Below are positions 1 through 8,264 of a DNA stretch of 40,233 nucleotides, one piece after another (positions within the stretch are counted from its first letter, which is position 1; each line of letters starts with the position of its first letter). The DNA is taken from NCBI GenBank assembly GCA_910589145.1, contig CAJUSD010000031.1, forward strand, positions 1-40,233, read 5' to 3'. A model generated the notes under the pieces. The model was given only the letters and a program-made list of their open reading frames with translations, was not told where the DNA came from and did not search any database. The DNA is from an uncultured Oscillospiraceae bacterium (GTDB lineage Bacteria > Bacillota > Clostridia > Oscillospirales > Ruminococcaceae). A program made the position numbers and the translations under genes.

Positions 1-381
1 TGGGCCGCTCGCCCTGGCTGCACATCCCTTATATGGAGGTAATTAAACTTTAGTTTAAATAAAATTAACTAAAAATAGAAAAGATTTATATACGAATTTT
101 TATACAAAAAGGTCATTAAAAAATATTCTTTAGTAATTTCGGTTCCCTACAAAAGTTACATAATAAAAATATAGGCCACTAGGAGACTTTTTAAATACCT
201 AATATTATAGAAAAGTACTCCTTTATAGTTTCTTATTTATAAAATGTATATATATCACATAATTTCCTACATACAGATTTGTACCCACTTTTTGGGTCTA
301 GCTTTTGTCACTTTATGCAAAAAGTACAAGATGAAATCTATCTTTTCTCACTTTGTACACAACTTTTTTACAGGTATCCCC

Positions 382-410
382 TTGATTCTGAGACGATTTG
401 TCTGTATAAT
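382..410 (+). promoter_or_regulatory. Sigma-A promoter of the EF-G-like gene
   Basis: TTGATT at 382-387 and TATAAT at 405-410 are separated by 17 bp. Transcription would start near 417, leaving a leader of about 180 nt before the start codon at 598. The DNA from about 45 to 380 is very AT-rich, and I see no gene in it. Confidence 0.75.
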
Positions 411-497
411 TACACTATATTGAAAAAGTGCCAAAGGTTGTTTTATGTTTAAATTGCCAAATAAAAGGAACACCCAACACTCTGTATATGGAGCATA

Positions 498-580
498 GGC
501 ACATCGGCGGGAGGATGCCAGCCGAAAATTTCATAAAATTTTTAGAATAGCAGAGCGGCAGGCGAAAGAGTCCTATCGCC
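498..580 (+). promoter_or_regulatory. Structured 5' leader of the EF-G-like gene
   Basis: GGCA (498-501) can pair with TGCC (516-519), while CGGC (505-508) can pair with GCCG (521-524). This is an H-type pseudoknot arrangement. An A/T hairpin follows at about 525-543, and a GGCGA/TCGCC hairpin at 561-580 lies just before the ribosome binding site. I could not match it to a riboswitch class I know (checked by eye against fluoride, ZTP, glycine, THF and guanidine). It may be a regulatory leader; function is inferred from foldability only. Confidence 0.35.
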
Positions 581-597
581 AGTAAGGAGAGGAAAGC

Positions 598-2667
598 ATG
601 AGACAGTATCTAGCAGGTAAAATTAGAAACGTTGCAGTTGCGGGCCATAACGGAGCGGGGAAAACGTCGCTGTGCGAGGCCCTGTTGTTCAAAGCCAATG
701 CAATAGACCGTTTGGGAAAAGTTACTGATGGTAATACAGTCAGCGATTTTGATCAGGAAGAAATTAAACGTAAAGTTTCTATTTCTTCTTCTGTTATTCC
801 ATTTAACTGGGGAAGTGCAAAAATTAATTTATTAGATACCCCCGGTATGTTTGATTTTGAAGCCGGCCTCTATGAAGGGGTTATGGCTGCAGAAAGCGTT
901 TTGATTACTGTGTCAGGACGTTCAGGCGTATCAGTAGGTGCTGAGAAAGCCTATAAATTGGCTGTTAAAAACGGAAAATCCTGTATTTTCTTTGTTTCTA
1001 AACTCGATACAGAACATGCGGATTTCTATAAAGTTCTGGAAGGCTTGAAAGCAAGTTTTGGCCCAAGCGTTTGTCCGGTTGTAGTGCCGTTTATGAACGA
1101 CAGTAAGGTAGAATGTTACATAAATCTGATTGATATGAAAGCTTATACCTATGACGCACAGGGGAATGCGTCAGAAGTCGCTATGCCAGATACAGGCCAT
1201 AGAATTGAGGGGCTTGTAGAGGCAATTGGCGAAGCTGTAGCTGAAACAGATGAGGCTTTATTTGACAAGTTCTTCTCCGGTGAAAAGTTTACCCGCGATG
1301 AAATGATTAAGGGGATTCATGACGGGGTTAAATCTGGTTCTATTTCTCCAGTGTTCTGCGGTTCAACAGCCACTCTGGAAGGGGTAGACATGTTGTTGGA
1401 TGCTATGGTAGACTTACTCCCATCTGCTTGGGAAAGTATTTCCATGACTGCAGAGAATGCTCAAGGCGAAACAGTTGAAGTACAATGCGACGATGAACTT
1501 CCTATGTCGGCAGTCGTATTTAAGACCATAGCTGACCCCTTTATCGGAAAACTGTCATTTGTAAAGGTAATTACCGGCCAGCTTTCAGGTGATATGATCC
1601 CAGTAAATGCCCGTACTGGACAGCCAGATAAGTTCGGCAAGGTGATTTTTGTTACAGGCAAGAAGCAGGGGGATACCTCTTACATCTCAGCAGGGGATAT
1701 TGGTGCTGTAACAAAATTGTCTGAAACCCGTACGGGGGATACCCTATGTGACCCTAAAAAGATTCTTTCTTACAAACTTCCTGCTTTCCCCCATGCTACT
1801 TATGCAATGGCTATTAAACCAAAGGCCAAAGGCGATGAAGGAAAAATTGCCAGCTCTATCCAAAGATTGATGGAAGAAGATCCAACCCTCCGTTACGAAC
1901 AGAATCCCGAAACCAAGCAGCAGATTATTTCCGGTCTTGGCGAACAGCATCTGGATGTAGTTCTTTCTAAGATGAAACAAAAATTTGGCGTGGATGTTGC
2001 GTTGGAAGCTCCCAAGGTTGCCTACCGCGAAACCATCCGCAAAAAGGTCCAAGTCGTTGGTAAACATAAAAAGCAAACTGGCGGCCATGGACAATTTGGT
2101 CATGTCGTTATGGAATTTGAACCCTGGGATGGAATTGAACTGAAATTTGAGGAAAAAGTTGTTGGTGGTTCTGTTCCCAAAGGCTACTTCCCTGCGGTTG
2201 AGAAGGGCTTGCAGGACTGTATTCAAAAAGGTGTTTTAGCTGGATACCCACTTGTAGGTCTGAAAGCTACATTGCTGGATGGTTCCTATCACCCTGTTGA
2301 CTCCTCTGAAATGGCCTTTAAGCTTGCTGCCAGCCTTGCATACCGTGATGGTATTCCGCAGGCTTCCCCTGTTATCCTGGAGCCTATTGGAAATTTGAAA
2401 GTTCTTGTACCAGACAGCAACACCGGTGATATTATGGGTGATGTTAATAAACGCCGCGGCCGTGTTTTGGGAATGAACCCCGATGAAGATGGTTTACAGA
2501 TAATTGAGGCAGAAGTACCTATGAGCGAAATGCAGGACTTTACGACTGCCTTAAGGTCTATCACCCAAGGAAGAGGTTCTTACGAGCTTAACTTCGATCA
2601 TTATGAGCAGCTTCCTCCAGCATTACAGGCAGATGTGATTGAAGCTGCTAAAAATAACGCAGAATAA
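598..2667 (+). CDS. Elongation factor G-like translational GTPase (EF-G paralogue)
   Basis: This 689-residue protein has the EF-G architecture: GTPase domain, domain II, then the III-V region. The G1 loop is GHNGAGKTS at residues 16-24 and G3 is DTPG at 80-83. The G4 motif is SKLD at 134-137 in place of NKxD. The canonical EF-G sequence DTPGHVDF reads DTPGMFDF here, so the conserved catalytic histidine is replaced by Met84. The switch-I RGITI motif reads RKVSI. These changes are typical of the EF-G-like family that accompanies the housekeeping EF-G, whose exact role is unclear. It stands alone between its own promoter and terminator, not in a str operon. The ATG follows GGAGAGGAAAGC. The long leader suggests regulation. 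Its membership of the EF-G family is certain; its specific function is not. Confidence 0.9.
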   Translation: MRQYLAGKIRNVAVAGHNGAGKTSLCEALLFKANAIDRLGKVTDGNTVSDFDQEEIKRKVSISSSVIPFNWGSAKINLLDTPGMFDFEAGLYEGVMAAESVLITVSGRSGVSVGAEKAYKLAVKNGKSCIFFVSKLDTEHADFYKVLEGLKASFGPSVCPVVVPFMNDSKVECYINLIDMKAYTYDAQGNASEVAMPDTGHRIEGLVEAIGEAVAETDEALFDKFFSGEKFTRDEMIKGIHDGVKSGSISPVFCGSTATLEGVDMLLDAMVDLLPSAWESISMTAENAQGETVEVQCDDELPMSAVVFKTIADPFIGKLSFVKVITGQLSGDMIPVNARTGQPDKFGKVIFVTGKKQGDTSYISAGDIGAVTKLSETRTGDTLCDPKKILSYKLPAFPHATYAMAIKPKAKGDEGKIASSIQRLMEEDPTLRYEQNPETKQQIISGLGEQHLDVVLSKMKQKFGVDVALEAPKVAYRETIRKKVQVVGKHKKQTGGHGQFGHVVMEFEPWDGIELKFEEKVVGGSVPKGYFPAVEKGLQDCIQKGVLAGYPLVGLKATLLDGSYHPVDSSEMAFKLAASLAYRDGIPQASPVILEPIGNLKVLVPDSNTGDIMGDVNKRRGRVLGMNPDEDGLQIIEAEVPMSEMQDFTTALRSITQGRGSYELNFDHYEQLPPALQADVIEAAKNNAE

Positions 2668-2686
2668 AATTAGATAGAACTGAAAG

Positions 2687-2728
2687 AAAGATTGCATATG
2701 GCCGATAACTCCATGTGCAATCTTTTTT
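2687..2728 (+). terminator. Intrinsic terminator after the EF-G-like gene
   Basis: AAAGATTGCATATGG (2687-2701) pairs with CCATGTGCAATCTTT (2711-2725), with one wobble pair, and runs into a T6 tract ending at 2728. Confidence 0.9.
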
Positions 2729-2809
2729 CGTCAAACTTTCGTAAATTAATGTTATAAATCGTTTTTTACATCTAATTGTTCATAAATCCTACAAAATCTT
2801 TTAAATGAC

Positions 2810-2838
2810 TTGCCTTTTAAAAAAACTCTCCTTATAAT
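2810..2838 (+). promoter_or_regulatory. Sigma-A promoter of the purine permease
   Basis: TTGCCT at 2810-2815 and TATAAT at 2833-2838 have a 17-bp spacer. The predicted start near 2845 gives a leader of about 130 nt. Confidence 0.7.
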
Positions 2839-2845
2839 AGGTGTT

Positions 2846-2960
2846 GTAGGCTTCCGCAGTCCAGTGCGGGACAAAGGTCGCGGCAGCCGTCAGCTATAAA
2901 CGCAGCTGTAGGCGGGAATCAGGCAGCATTTTTCCTGTCTAAAAAATGCGTTTTACACAA
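2846..2960 (+). promoter_or_regulatory. Structured leader of the purine permease, possible riboswitch
   Basis: Successive hairpins can be read. CCGCA/TGCGG encloses a six-base loop at about 2854-2869. A bulged stem follows at about 2888-2915 (GCC-gt-CAGC with GCTG-ta-GGC). GCATTTTT then pairs with AAAAATGC and is followed by GTTTT (about 2927-2956), which looks like a transcription terminator inside the leader. The conserved bases of the classical purine riboswitch are absent, so no known class is assigned. The downstream gene moves purines, so a purine-related ligand is an obvious guess but is untested. Confidence 0.4.
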
Positions 2961-2977
2961 AATGGAGGAGGCACAGC

Positions 2978-4306
2978 ATGAAAGCACTTAGTCTGTTCAA
3001 AATTGAAGAACGGAAAAGCTCCGTTAAAACGGAAATCATTGCAGGCTTAACCACGTTTATGACCATGGCGTATATTCTGATTGTCCAGCCGGGGGCAATC
3101 TGCGGATATGGGCCAGATGCGGGCATAACCGATCCATCCGGTGTATTTATTAGTAAAGAAGCCATTATGGTGACAACCGCGTTAATCAGTGCGGTTATTA
3201 CATTTTTGATGGCGTTTTATGCAAATTTACCTTTTGCACTGTCCACAGGACTTGGTTCAAATTTTATGTTTGGCGCGCTGCTTCAGTCAGGGGAATGTAC
3301 CTATGGCCGGGCAATGCTGATTACCCTTATTTCGGGCATAATCTTTGTACTGTTAAGTGCATTGGGTATCCGCGACCTGATTGTTCGAATGATCCCCAAA
3401 AATATTAAGATTTCTATTAGTACTGCTATTGGATTTTTTATTGCTTATATTGGGTTTAAAAATACAGGGATCGGAACTTTTACCAATGGCATTGCCATAG
3501 GTGATTTTACCGACCCTGCTGTTTTGCTGGCTATTCTGGGGTTGGTATTGATTGGGGTATTGACCGCTTATAAAGTTAATGGCGCTATTTTGATTGGCAT
3601 TGTTGTCATTACAATTTTAGGGATTCCCTTTGGCGTTACTACCCTGCCGGGGAGTTTCTTTAAAATCCCTGAAATGGGCGAGGTCAAAAATATTGTTTTC
3701 AATTATGATGCAGGCGGACTTTTCCAGGCTTCTACCCTTGCCTTGATGTTCATTGTATTTGTTGGAGATTTCTTCTCCACTCTGGGAACCGTTTTGGGCG
3801 TGGCTGGTAAAGCCGGTATGCTCGATAAGGACGGAAACCTTCCTGAAATCCAAAAGCCTTTCTTGGTTGATGCAGTTGGCACCTGTATAGGCTCTTTGTT
3901 TGGATGTACTACAATTACCACCTTTGTGGAATCAAGTTCTGGCGTGGAGGCTGGTGGGCGTACAGGAATGACTTCCTTAACTACCGGGGTGATGTTCCTG
4001 TTGACTATTTTCGCTGCTCCATTGTTCCTGATGATTCCCAATGCTGCAACTGGCCCTGCCCTTATTTTTGTTGGATTTTTGATGATCTCTGGTTTTGCCC
4101 AGGTGGATTTCAGCGACTTTACAGAGGCGTTCGGGCCTTTTGTAATGATTATGTTTACTGCTTTTGCCGGGTCAATTGCCGCCGGTATTTCTGCCGGTAT
4201 TTTGGCTTATGTCTTTATTAAAGCAGCTACTGGCCGTTTTAAAGAAGTTCATCCCGGTATGTATATTCTGGCAATTCCTCTGATCCTTTATTTTATTTAC
4301 GGTTAA
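2978..4306 (+). CDS. NCS2-family purine permease (AzgA/PbuG-like)
   Basis: This is a 442-residue, strongly hydrophobic protein with about a dozen membrane segments. Its N-terminus, including TEIIAGLTTFMTMAYIL (about residues 18-34), is the hallmark start of the AzgA/PbuG branch of NCS2 transporters. These take up adenine, hypoxanthine or guanine by proton symport. Further family-typical segments are STGLGSNFMFGALL and the glycine-rich VESSSGVEAGGRTG, part of the substrate/ion site region. The ATG is 7 nt after GGAGGAG. The gene has its own promoter, leader and terminator, and adenine deaminase follows, which points to adenine or hypoxanthine as substrate. Exact specificity cannot be read from sequence. 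Confidence 0.9.
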   Translation: MKALSLFKIEERKSSVKTEIIAGLTTFMTMAYILIVQPGAICGYGPDAGITDPSGVFISKEAIMVTTALISAVITFLMAFYANLPFALSTGLGSNFMFGALLQSGECTYGRAMLITLISGIIFVLLSALGIRDLIVRMIPKNIKISISTAIGFFIAYIGFKNTGIGTFTNGIAIGDFTDPAVLLAILGLVLIGVLTAYKVNGAILIGIVVITILGIPFGVTTLPGSFFKIPEMGEVKNIVFNYDAGGLFQASTLALMFIVFVGDFFSTLGTVLGVAGKAGMLDKDGNLPEIQKPFLVDAVGTCIGSLFGCTTITTFVESSSGVEAGGRTGMTSLTTGVMFLLTIFAAPLFLMIPNAATGPALIFVGFLMISGFAQVDFSDFTEAFGPFVMIMFTAFAGSIAAGISAGILAYVFIKAATGRFKEVHPGMYILAIPLILYFIYG

Positions 4307-4336
4307 GGTTTTGCGGAGCTCCCGCTTTGCCTGAAA

Positions 4337-4379
4337 AAACCTCCCGCCAGAATTGCTGCGCTGACGGGAGGTATTTTTT
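4337..4379 (+). terminator. Terminator after the purine permease
   Basis: ACCTCCCG and CGGGAGGT pair around an inner CAG/CTG stem. The stem is followed by TATTTTTT and preceded by an A6 tract, so it may work in both directions. Confidence 0.88.
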
Positions 4380-4418
4380 AAAAATCTCTTTATATAATAT
4401 GAATTTGATGTAGCCTGG

Positions 4419-4701
4419 CTTTAATGTTCACCTTAACGGAGCATCCGCATCCGCGAATTAGAATTCCCTAGGTCAAAAACCCTCTTTTTCTCCCAAGCGT
4501 TGTTTTATGGAGATTGAACTTAAAGGTAATCTGCTTCCGCAAACAGGCTTTCTATGATACTTTTTCTTTTTCCTCTTTAGTTCGTGCAGGGGAATTTTGT
4601 ACCTTGCAGGTTTAGTTCAGCAGAACTGAACTGACAATCAGAGTACTTTTTAGGAAAGCACCCTAAACCTTCAAACTTATTAATTTGCTTTAGGTTATAC
4701 T
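4419..4701 (+). repeat. Intergenic repeat / candidate structured RNA, copy A
   Basis: This stretch between the permease terminator and ade is clearly related to 8789-9061. Shared blocks are GCGAATTAGAATT (4453), CGCAAACAGGCTTT (4538) and GCTTTAGGTTATACT (4687). Their spacings of 85 and 149 nt compare with 83 and 143 nt in copy B. A hairpin GTTCAG/CTGAAC sits near 4614-4630. CCTAAA (4662-4667) pairs with TTTAGG (4689-4694). No open reading frame is shared by the copies. The coding strand, if any, is not clear. It ends about 40 bp before ade, so it could also be part of that gene's control region. Confidence 0.6.
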
Positions 4702-4743
4702 CATGTTACAAAAATTGTTGTTTTTAGAAAGGAGCCAACACCT

Positions 4744-6516
4744 ATGAAAATTCAGCCCTCTGACAAACGTGAACTGTTAAAAGCTGCTATGGGAAAAATC
4801 CCCTGTGATTTAGCGGTAACAAACGTGCGCTACGTCAATGTATTTACAGGAGAGGTCTATCCAGCTACTGTATATGTGCATCAAGGATTTGTTATCCATG
4901 TAGAGGAGAAAGAACCTGCAAAAGAACTGAATCTTGCCAAACAGGTGGTTGATGGGGAAAACAATTTTCTGATTCCGGGATTTATAGATGCACATATTCA
5001 CATTGAAAGCAGTATGCTGACGCCCCGGAATTTTGCCAGAGCAGTTATTCCGAGGGGAACCACAACAGTTGTCACAGATCCTCATGAAATTACAAATGTG
5101 TTTGGAGAGGATGCAGTCCGTTATATGCACGATGCAGGGTATGGCCTGCCTATGCGCCAGTTTATAGATATTCCCTCTTGTGTTCCGGCTGTGCCTGGAT
5201 TGGAACAGGCAGGTGCGGTAATGGATGCAGATGCAGTAGACCGTTTAGCGAAACTCCCCAATATTATTGGTCTGGCTGAAGTAATGGACTTTATCGGCGT
5301 AATCGAAGGCGAGGACCGCATGATGGACATTATCGAAGTTGCAGAGAAAAATGGTTTGTATATTCAGGGGCATATGCCAGGGGCAAACGGCCGGATGATA
5401 TCAGCGTATTTGATAGGCGGGCCATCTACCTGTCATGAAACCCGCGAGACAGAGGAGGCGATTGCCAAGCTGCGTGCAGGAATCCATGTTGATGCACGGG
5501 AAAGCTCCATTACGAAAAACATGGCGGCAATCCTTGAAGGAGTACGGGATCATACCTTCCACGACCATTTAAGTTTCTGCACCGACGACAGGGAAGCAGA
5601 CGATATTCTTTATATAGGCCATATGGATGAAGTAGTTCGTCAGGCTGTCAAAAACGGTATGAATGGCATCGCTGCTGTAAAATGCGCTACCCTCAACACT
5701 GCCAAAGAAATTCACTTTGAAAATTTGGGAGCTGTTGCACCAGGATATGCCGCCGACATGCTTTTAGTGGATAACCTTGCAGATTTCAATGTCAAATCAG
5801 TTTTTTATATGGGGCAGCTTGTGGCGAAGGACGGAAAACTTGTTGCCGATATACAGGACAAGCCCGCTGAAATGGAAAGCCGCTTCTCAATGAATGTCCC
5901 CAAACTTTCTCTTGACGACTTCCGGCTGAAGGCTCCAACCACAGGGGAGACAATCAAGGCAAACGTTTTAACCTACTACTCTGGGGACCTTTCCACTACC
6001 AAAGCAGTAACAGAAGAAGTATCTGTAAAGGGCGGTTATGTTGATATATCCAATGATCCAAATTTGTGCTATGCCATGATAATTAACCGCTATGGAACAG
6101 GGAATTATACCTTTGGCCTGGTTCGGGATTTCGGCTTGAAAAAGGGTGCGAACGGTTCTACTGTCTCCCACGACTGCCATAACCTGTCTATTGTGTTTAA
6201 GGATCCGGAAAGTGGCTTTGCTGTTTACAATGCGCTTGTAGAGTGCGGCGGCGGAATGGCTTGTGCTGATAATGGGGAAATTACAGGTTTGCTTAAATTA
6301 CAGGTAGGTGGTCTGATGTCCATTGACAGGCCGGAACAGGTTGCCGAACAGTCCGATAAAATGAAAAAAGCTTTGAACAACCTTGGACTTCCGCAGAAAA
6401 ATCCCTTGCTACGAATTGCAACAATGGCTTTGCCCGTTATACCAGAAGCTAAGTTCAGCGATTTGGGGCTTGTGGATGTAATGGCAAAAAAACTGATTCC
6501 AATTTTCCCACAGTAA
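4744..6516 (+). CDS. ade: Adenine deaminase
   Basis: This 590-residue amidohydrolase converts adenine to hypoxanthine and ammonia for purine salvage. The metal-binding motif FIDAHIHIESS places His84 and His86. It is followed by the family-typical AVIPRGTTTVVTDPHEITNV and a GHMPG motif near residue 209. The C-terminal domain contains the conserved HDCHN motif. The length fits bacterial Ade (about 570-600 residues). The ATG follows AAAGGAG. The upstream purine permease can supply substrate, but a terminator and copy A of the intergenic repeat lie between them, so the two genes are probably transcribed separately. A terminator follows at 6543. Confidence 0.95.
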   Translation: MKIQPSDKRELLKAAMGKIPCDLAVTNVRYVNVFTGEVYPATVYVHQGFVIHVEEKEPAKELNLAKQVVDGENNFLIPGFIDAHIHIESSMLTPRNFARAVIPRGTTTVVTDPHEITNVFGEDAVRYMHDAGYGLPMRQFIDIPSCVPAVPGLEQAGAVMDADAVDRLAKLPNIIGLAEVMDFIGVIEGEDRMMDIIEVAEKNGLYIQGHMPGANGRMISAYLIGGPSTCHETRETEEAIAKLRAGIHVDARESSITKNMAAILEGVRDHTFHDHLSFCTDDREADDILYIGHMDEVVRQAVKNGMNGIAAVKCATLNTAKEIHFENLGAVAPGYAADMLLVDNLADFNVKSVFYMGQLVAKDGKLVADIQDKPAEMESRFSMNVPKLSLDDFRLKAPTTGETIKANVLTYYSGDLSTTKAVTEEVSVKGGYVDISNDPNLCYAMIINRYGTGNYTFGLVRDFGLKKGANGSTVSHDCHNLSIVFKDPESGFAVYNALVECGGGMACADNGEITGLLKLQVGGLMSIDRPEQVAEQSDKMKKALNNLGLPQKNPLLRIATMALPVIPEAKFSDLGLVDVMAKKLIPIFPQ

Positions 6517-6542
6517 GGGAAAACCAATAGGAAGTTTTGGGG

Positions 6543-6582
6543 GCTGGGGGACTTTTACAGAAAAGTTCCCCAGCTCTTTTAT
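6543..6582 (+). terminator. Terminator after ade
   Basis: GCTGGGGGACTTTT pairs with AAAAGTTCCCCAGC around loop ACAG and is followed by TCTTTTATT. A tandem repeat of about 16 bp (TTATTAATTTCTCATT, twice) follows at about 6579-6610. Confidence 0.85.
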
Positions 6583-6644
6583 TAATTTCTCATTTATTAA
6601 TTTCTCATTTCGAATGGGCAGGAAGGAGATGCAAATCTAAAAAG

Positions 6645-7841
6645 ATGAAAAATAAACGCATGTTGTTATTCTTCATTACGATGTGTATTTTTAATCTTGG
6701 GGCTAATTTTGCGCATCCAGTAACGCCAACAGTAATCAAAAATTTGCAGCTTCATGATTATATGTTTGGGGTAGCGCTTGCCTCCATGATGATTTCCAAT
6801 TTTGCTATGTCGCCGTTTTGGGGAAAAATTAACACTTATATTTCCAGCCGGGCTTCCCTTTTGATCTGCTGCTGTGGATATGGGATTGGGCAGATTATGT
6901 TTGGTTTGGCGAAAACAGAATTGATGATTATTTTAGCAAGGATATTTGCAGGGATTTTTACCGGAGGGGTGTTTGTAAGTTTCTTAACCTATGTGGTCAA
7001 TGTTTCTCCAGAGGAAAAACGCCCTACCAATTTAATGATTACAGCTACAATACAAAGCGTTGCAAGCGCCTTTGGATACCTTATAGGGGGACTGTTAGGC
7101 GAAATCTCTATTTTCATGACCTTTATGATTCAAGCCGGAACGTTGATTGGGGTCGGCATTCTGTTTTTCTTTGTTGTAGAAAAAGATAATTCCCTTTCAG
7201 TAAAGGACATTGCCCCAGCCCGGTTTTTCCGGGAAGCGAATCCTTTTGCGGCGTTTGTGGACAGCCGCAGATTTATGACAGCGGCTTTTGCAGTTGCTTA
7301 TGGGGTTGTTGCGCTTTCAAACCTTGGCTATTATGCCTATGAACAATGCTTTAACTACTATATTAAAGATCAATTTGGGTTTACTTCATCTTATAATGGG
7401 GCGATTAAAGCTGTCGTTGGATTTATCTCCCTTGCCGCAAATTCTACCATTTGTTTATGGATTATTCGGAAAACGGACAGTAAGAAATCCGTTATCCCTG
7501 TTCTCCTCTGCTGTGCGGCGGCTGTGTTTGGGGTTATTATTGCTCCTAATATTGCCATGTTTATGATGATCAATGTTGTTTTCTTTGCATTTAATGCAGT
7601 CAGTGTGCCGGTTGTACAGAATGTTGTTGCCGATGGTGCCCAGGAAGGGCAGGGCAATCTTGTTATGGGATTTTATAATGCTATTAAAAATTTAGGTGGG
7701 ATTATCGGATCGTTGGCCGCCGGTTTTATTTATAGTACAGGGCCAAAATTGTCGTTTGTTTTTGCCTGTATTGCGTTTGTTTTAGCGGCAGTATGTGCCT
7801 TTGTTTATATGAAATGTGGCGGGGTAAAAAAGAAAAGTTAA
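6645..7841 (+). CDS. Major facilitator superfamily transporter
   Basis: This 398-residue membrane protein has about 12 hydrophobic segments and MFS-like repeats. An N-terminal pore helix contains HPVTPTVIK, and a TM4-TM5 region contains LARIFAGIFTGGVFVSFLTYVVNV. SPEEKRPTNLMI follows as a cytoplasmic loop. The reading frame is open from 6537, but residues before MKNKRMLL read through the ade terminator and are not protein-like, so the start is set at 6645. GGAAGGAG lies 16 nt upstream, which is longer than usual. The substrate is unknown; position after ade only hints at nucleobases or nucleosides. Confidence 0.82.
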   Translation: MKNKRMLLFFITMCIFNLGANFAHPVTPTVIKNLQLHDYMFGVALASMMISNFAMSPFWGKINTYISSRASLLICCCGYGIGQIMFGLAKTELMIILARIFAGIFTGGVFVSFLTYVVNVSPEEKRPTNLMITATIQSVASAFGYLIGGLLGEISIFMTFMIQAGTLIGVGILFFFVVEKDNSLSVKDIAPARFFREANPFAAFVDSRRFMTAAFAVAYGVVALSNLGYYAYEQCFNYYIKDQFGFTSSYNGAIKAVVGFISLAANSTICLWIIRKTDSKKSVIPVLLCCAAAVFGVIIAPNIAMFMMINVVFFAFNAVSVPVVQNVVADGAQEGQGNLVMGFYNAIKNLGGIIGSLAAGFIYSTGPKLSFVFACIAFVLAAVCAFVYMKCGGVKKKS

Positions 7842-7954
7842 GTTGAGCAGCAAAGCCGTTCCGAATAGCGTCCCTAAAATACAAAACGATAGGAAAAGGG
7901 TACTCTTTTCCACAAATCTGATCATTCGCGCCCATGGCTTTGGAAAAAACGGAG

Positions 7955-8061
7955 CCAAAAGCAGTTCTGGCGGTGGGAACTGCAAGGCGTGGAGGCGAAG
8001 GCAGGCTGCCGCCTGGCGAGCCTTCATAACGGCGCAGATGCGCCGTCAGGTCTGCTTTTGG
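7955..8061. repeat. GC-rich foldable element with a 10-bp closing stem
   Basis: This is the notable part of the 7842-8212 gap. CCAAAAGCAG (7955-7964) is perfectly complementary to CTGCTTTTGG (8052-8061). Inside lie a GAAGGC/GCCTTC hairpin (about 7997-8025) and an ACGGCGCA/TGCGCCGT palindrome (8029-8046). GCAGTTC/GAACTGC (about 7961-7982) offers an alternative fold. It is much richer in G+C than its surroundings. The 82-residue open frame across it looks compositionally random. It could be a small non-autonomous mobile repeat or a structured RNA; I cannot tell which. Confidence 0.45.
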
Positions 8062-8211
8062 GCGTGTTGGATCTTGTCAAGCAAAAGGTAATATCAGTGC
8101 TTTTTAAATTCTAGTTCGTGGCCATTACCACCCGATTATGGTAAATATAAAAGCTAGGGTTCCGTTTACACTGTCTAGCGCAGTTTCTATAGAAAAGTTC
8201 AAATCTGTCAA

Positions 8212-8253
8212 CAAAAAACGGGCGAACCCAACTGAGTTCGTCCGTTTTTTCAT
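8212..8253. terminator. Bidirectional terminator between MFS and DUF4870-like genes
   Basis: ACGGGCGAAC pairs with GTTCGTCCGT around an eight-base loop. A6 precedes and T6 follows, so both strands have a U-tract. It mainly serves the minus-strand gene ending at 8265. Confidence 0.85.
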
Positions 8254-8264
8254 TAAAGGGAACT

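Noticed and set aside
1..380. Possible gene or tRNA at the left edge
   Set aside because: The first 40 bases are GC-richer and could be the tail of an outside feature, but nothing recognisable is there and the rest is AT-rich non-coding DNA.
498..580. Fluoride, glycine or ZTP riboswitch before the EF-G-like gene
   Set aside because: Superficial matches only; conserved core bases of each class are missing.
2846..2960. Classical guanine/adenine riboswitch before the purine permease
   Set aside because: The conserved purine aptamer core and flanking stem sequences are not present, so only an unassigned structured leader is claimed.
7843..8091. 82-residue open frame after the MFS gene
   Set aside because: It runs through the GC-rich hairpin element, has no ribosome binding site, and its Arg/Trp/Ala-rich product is not protein-like.
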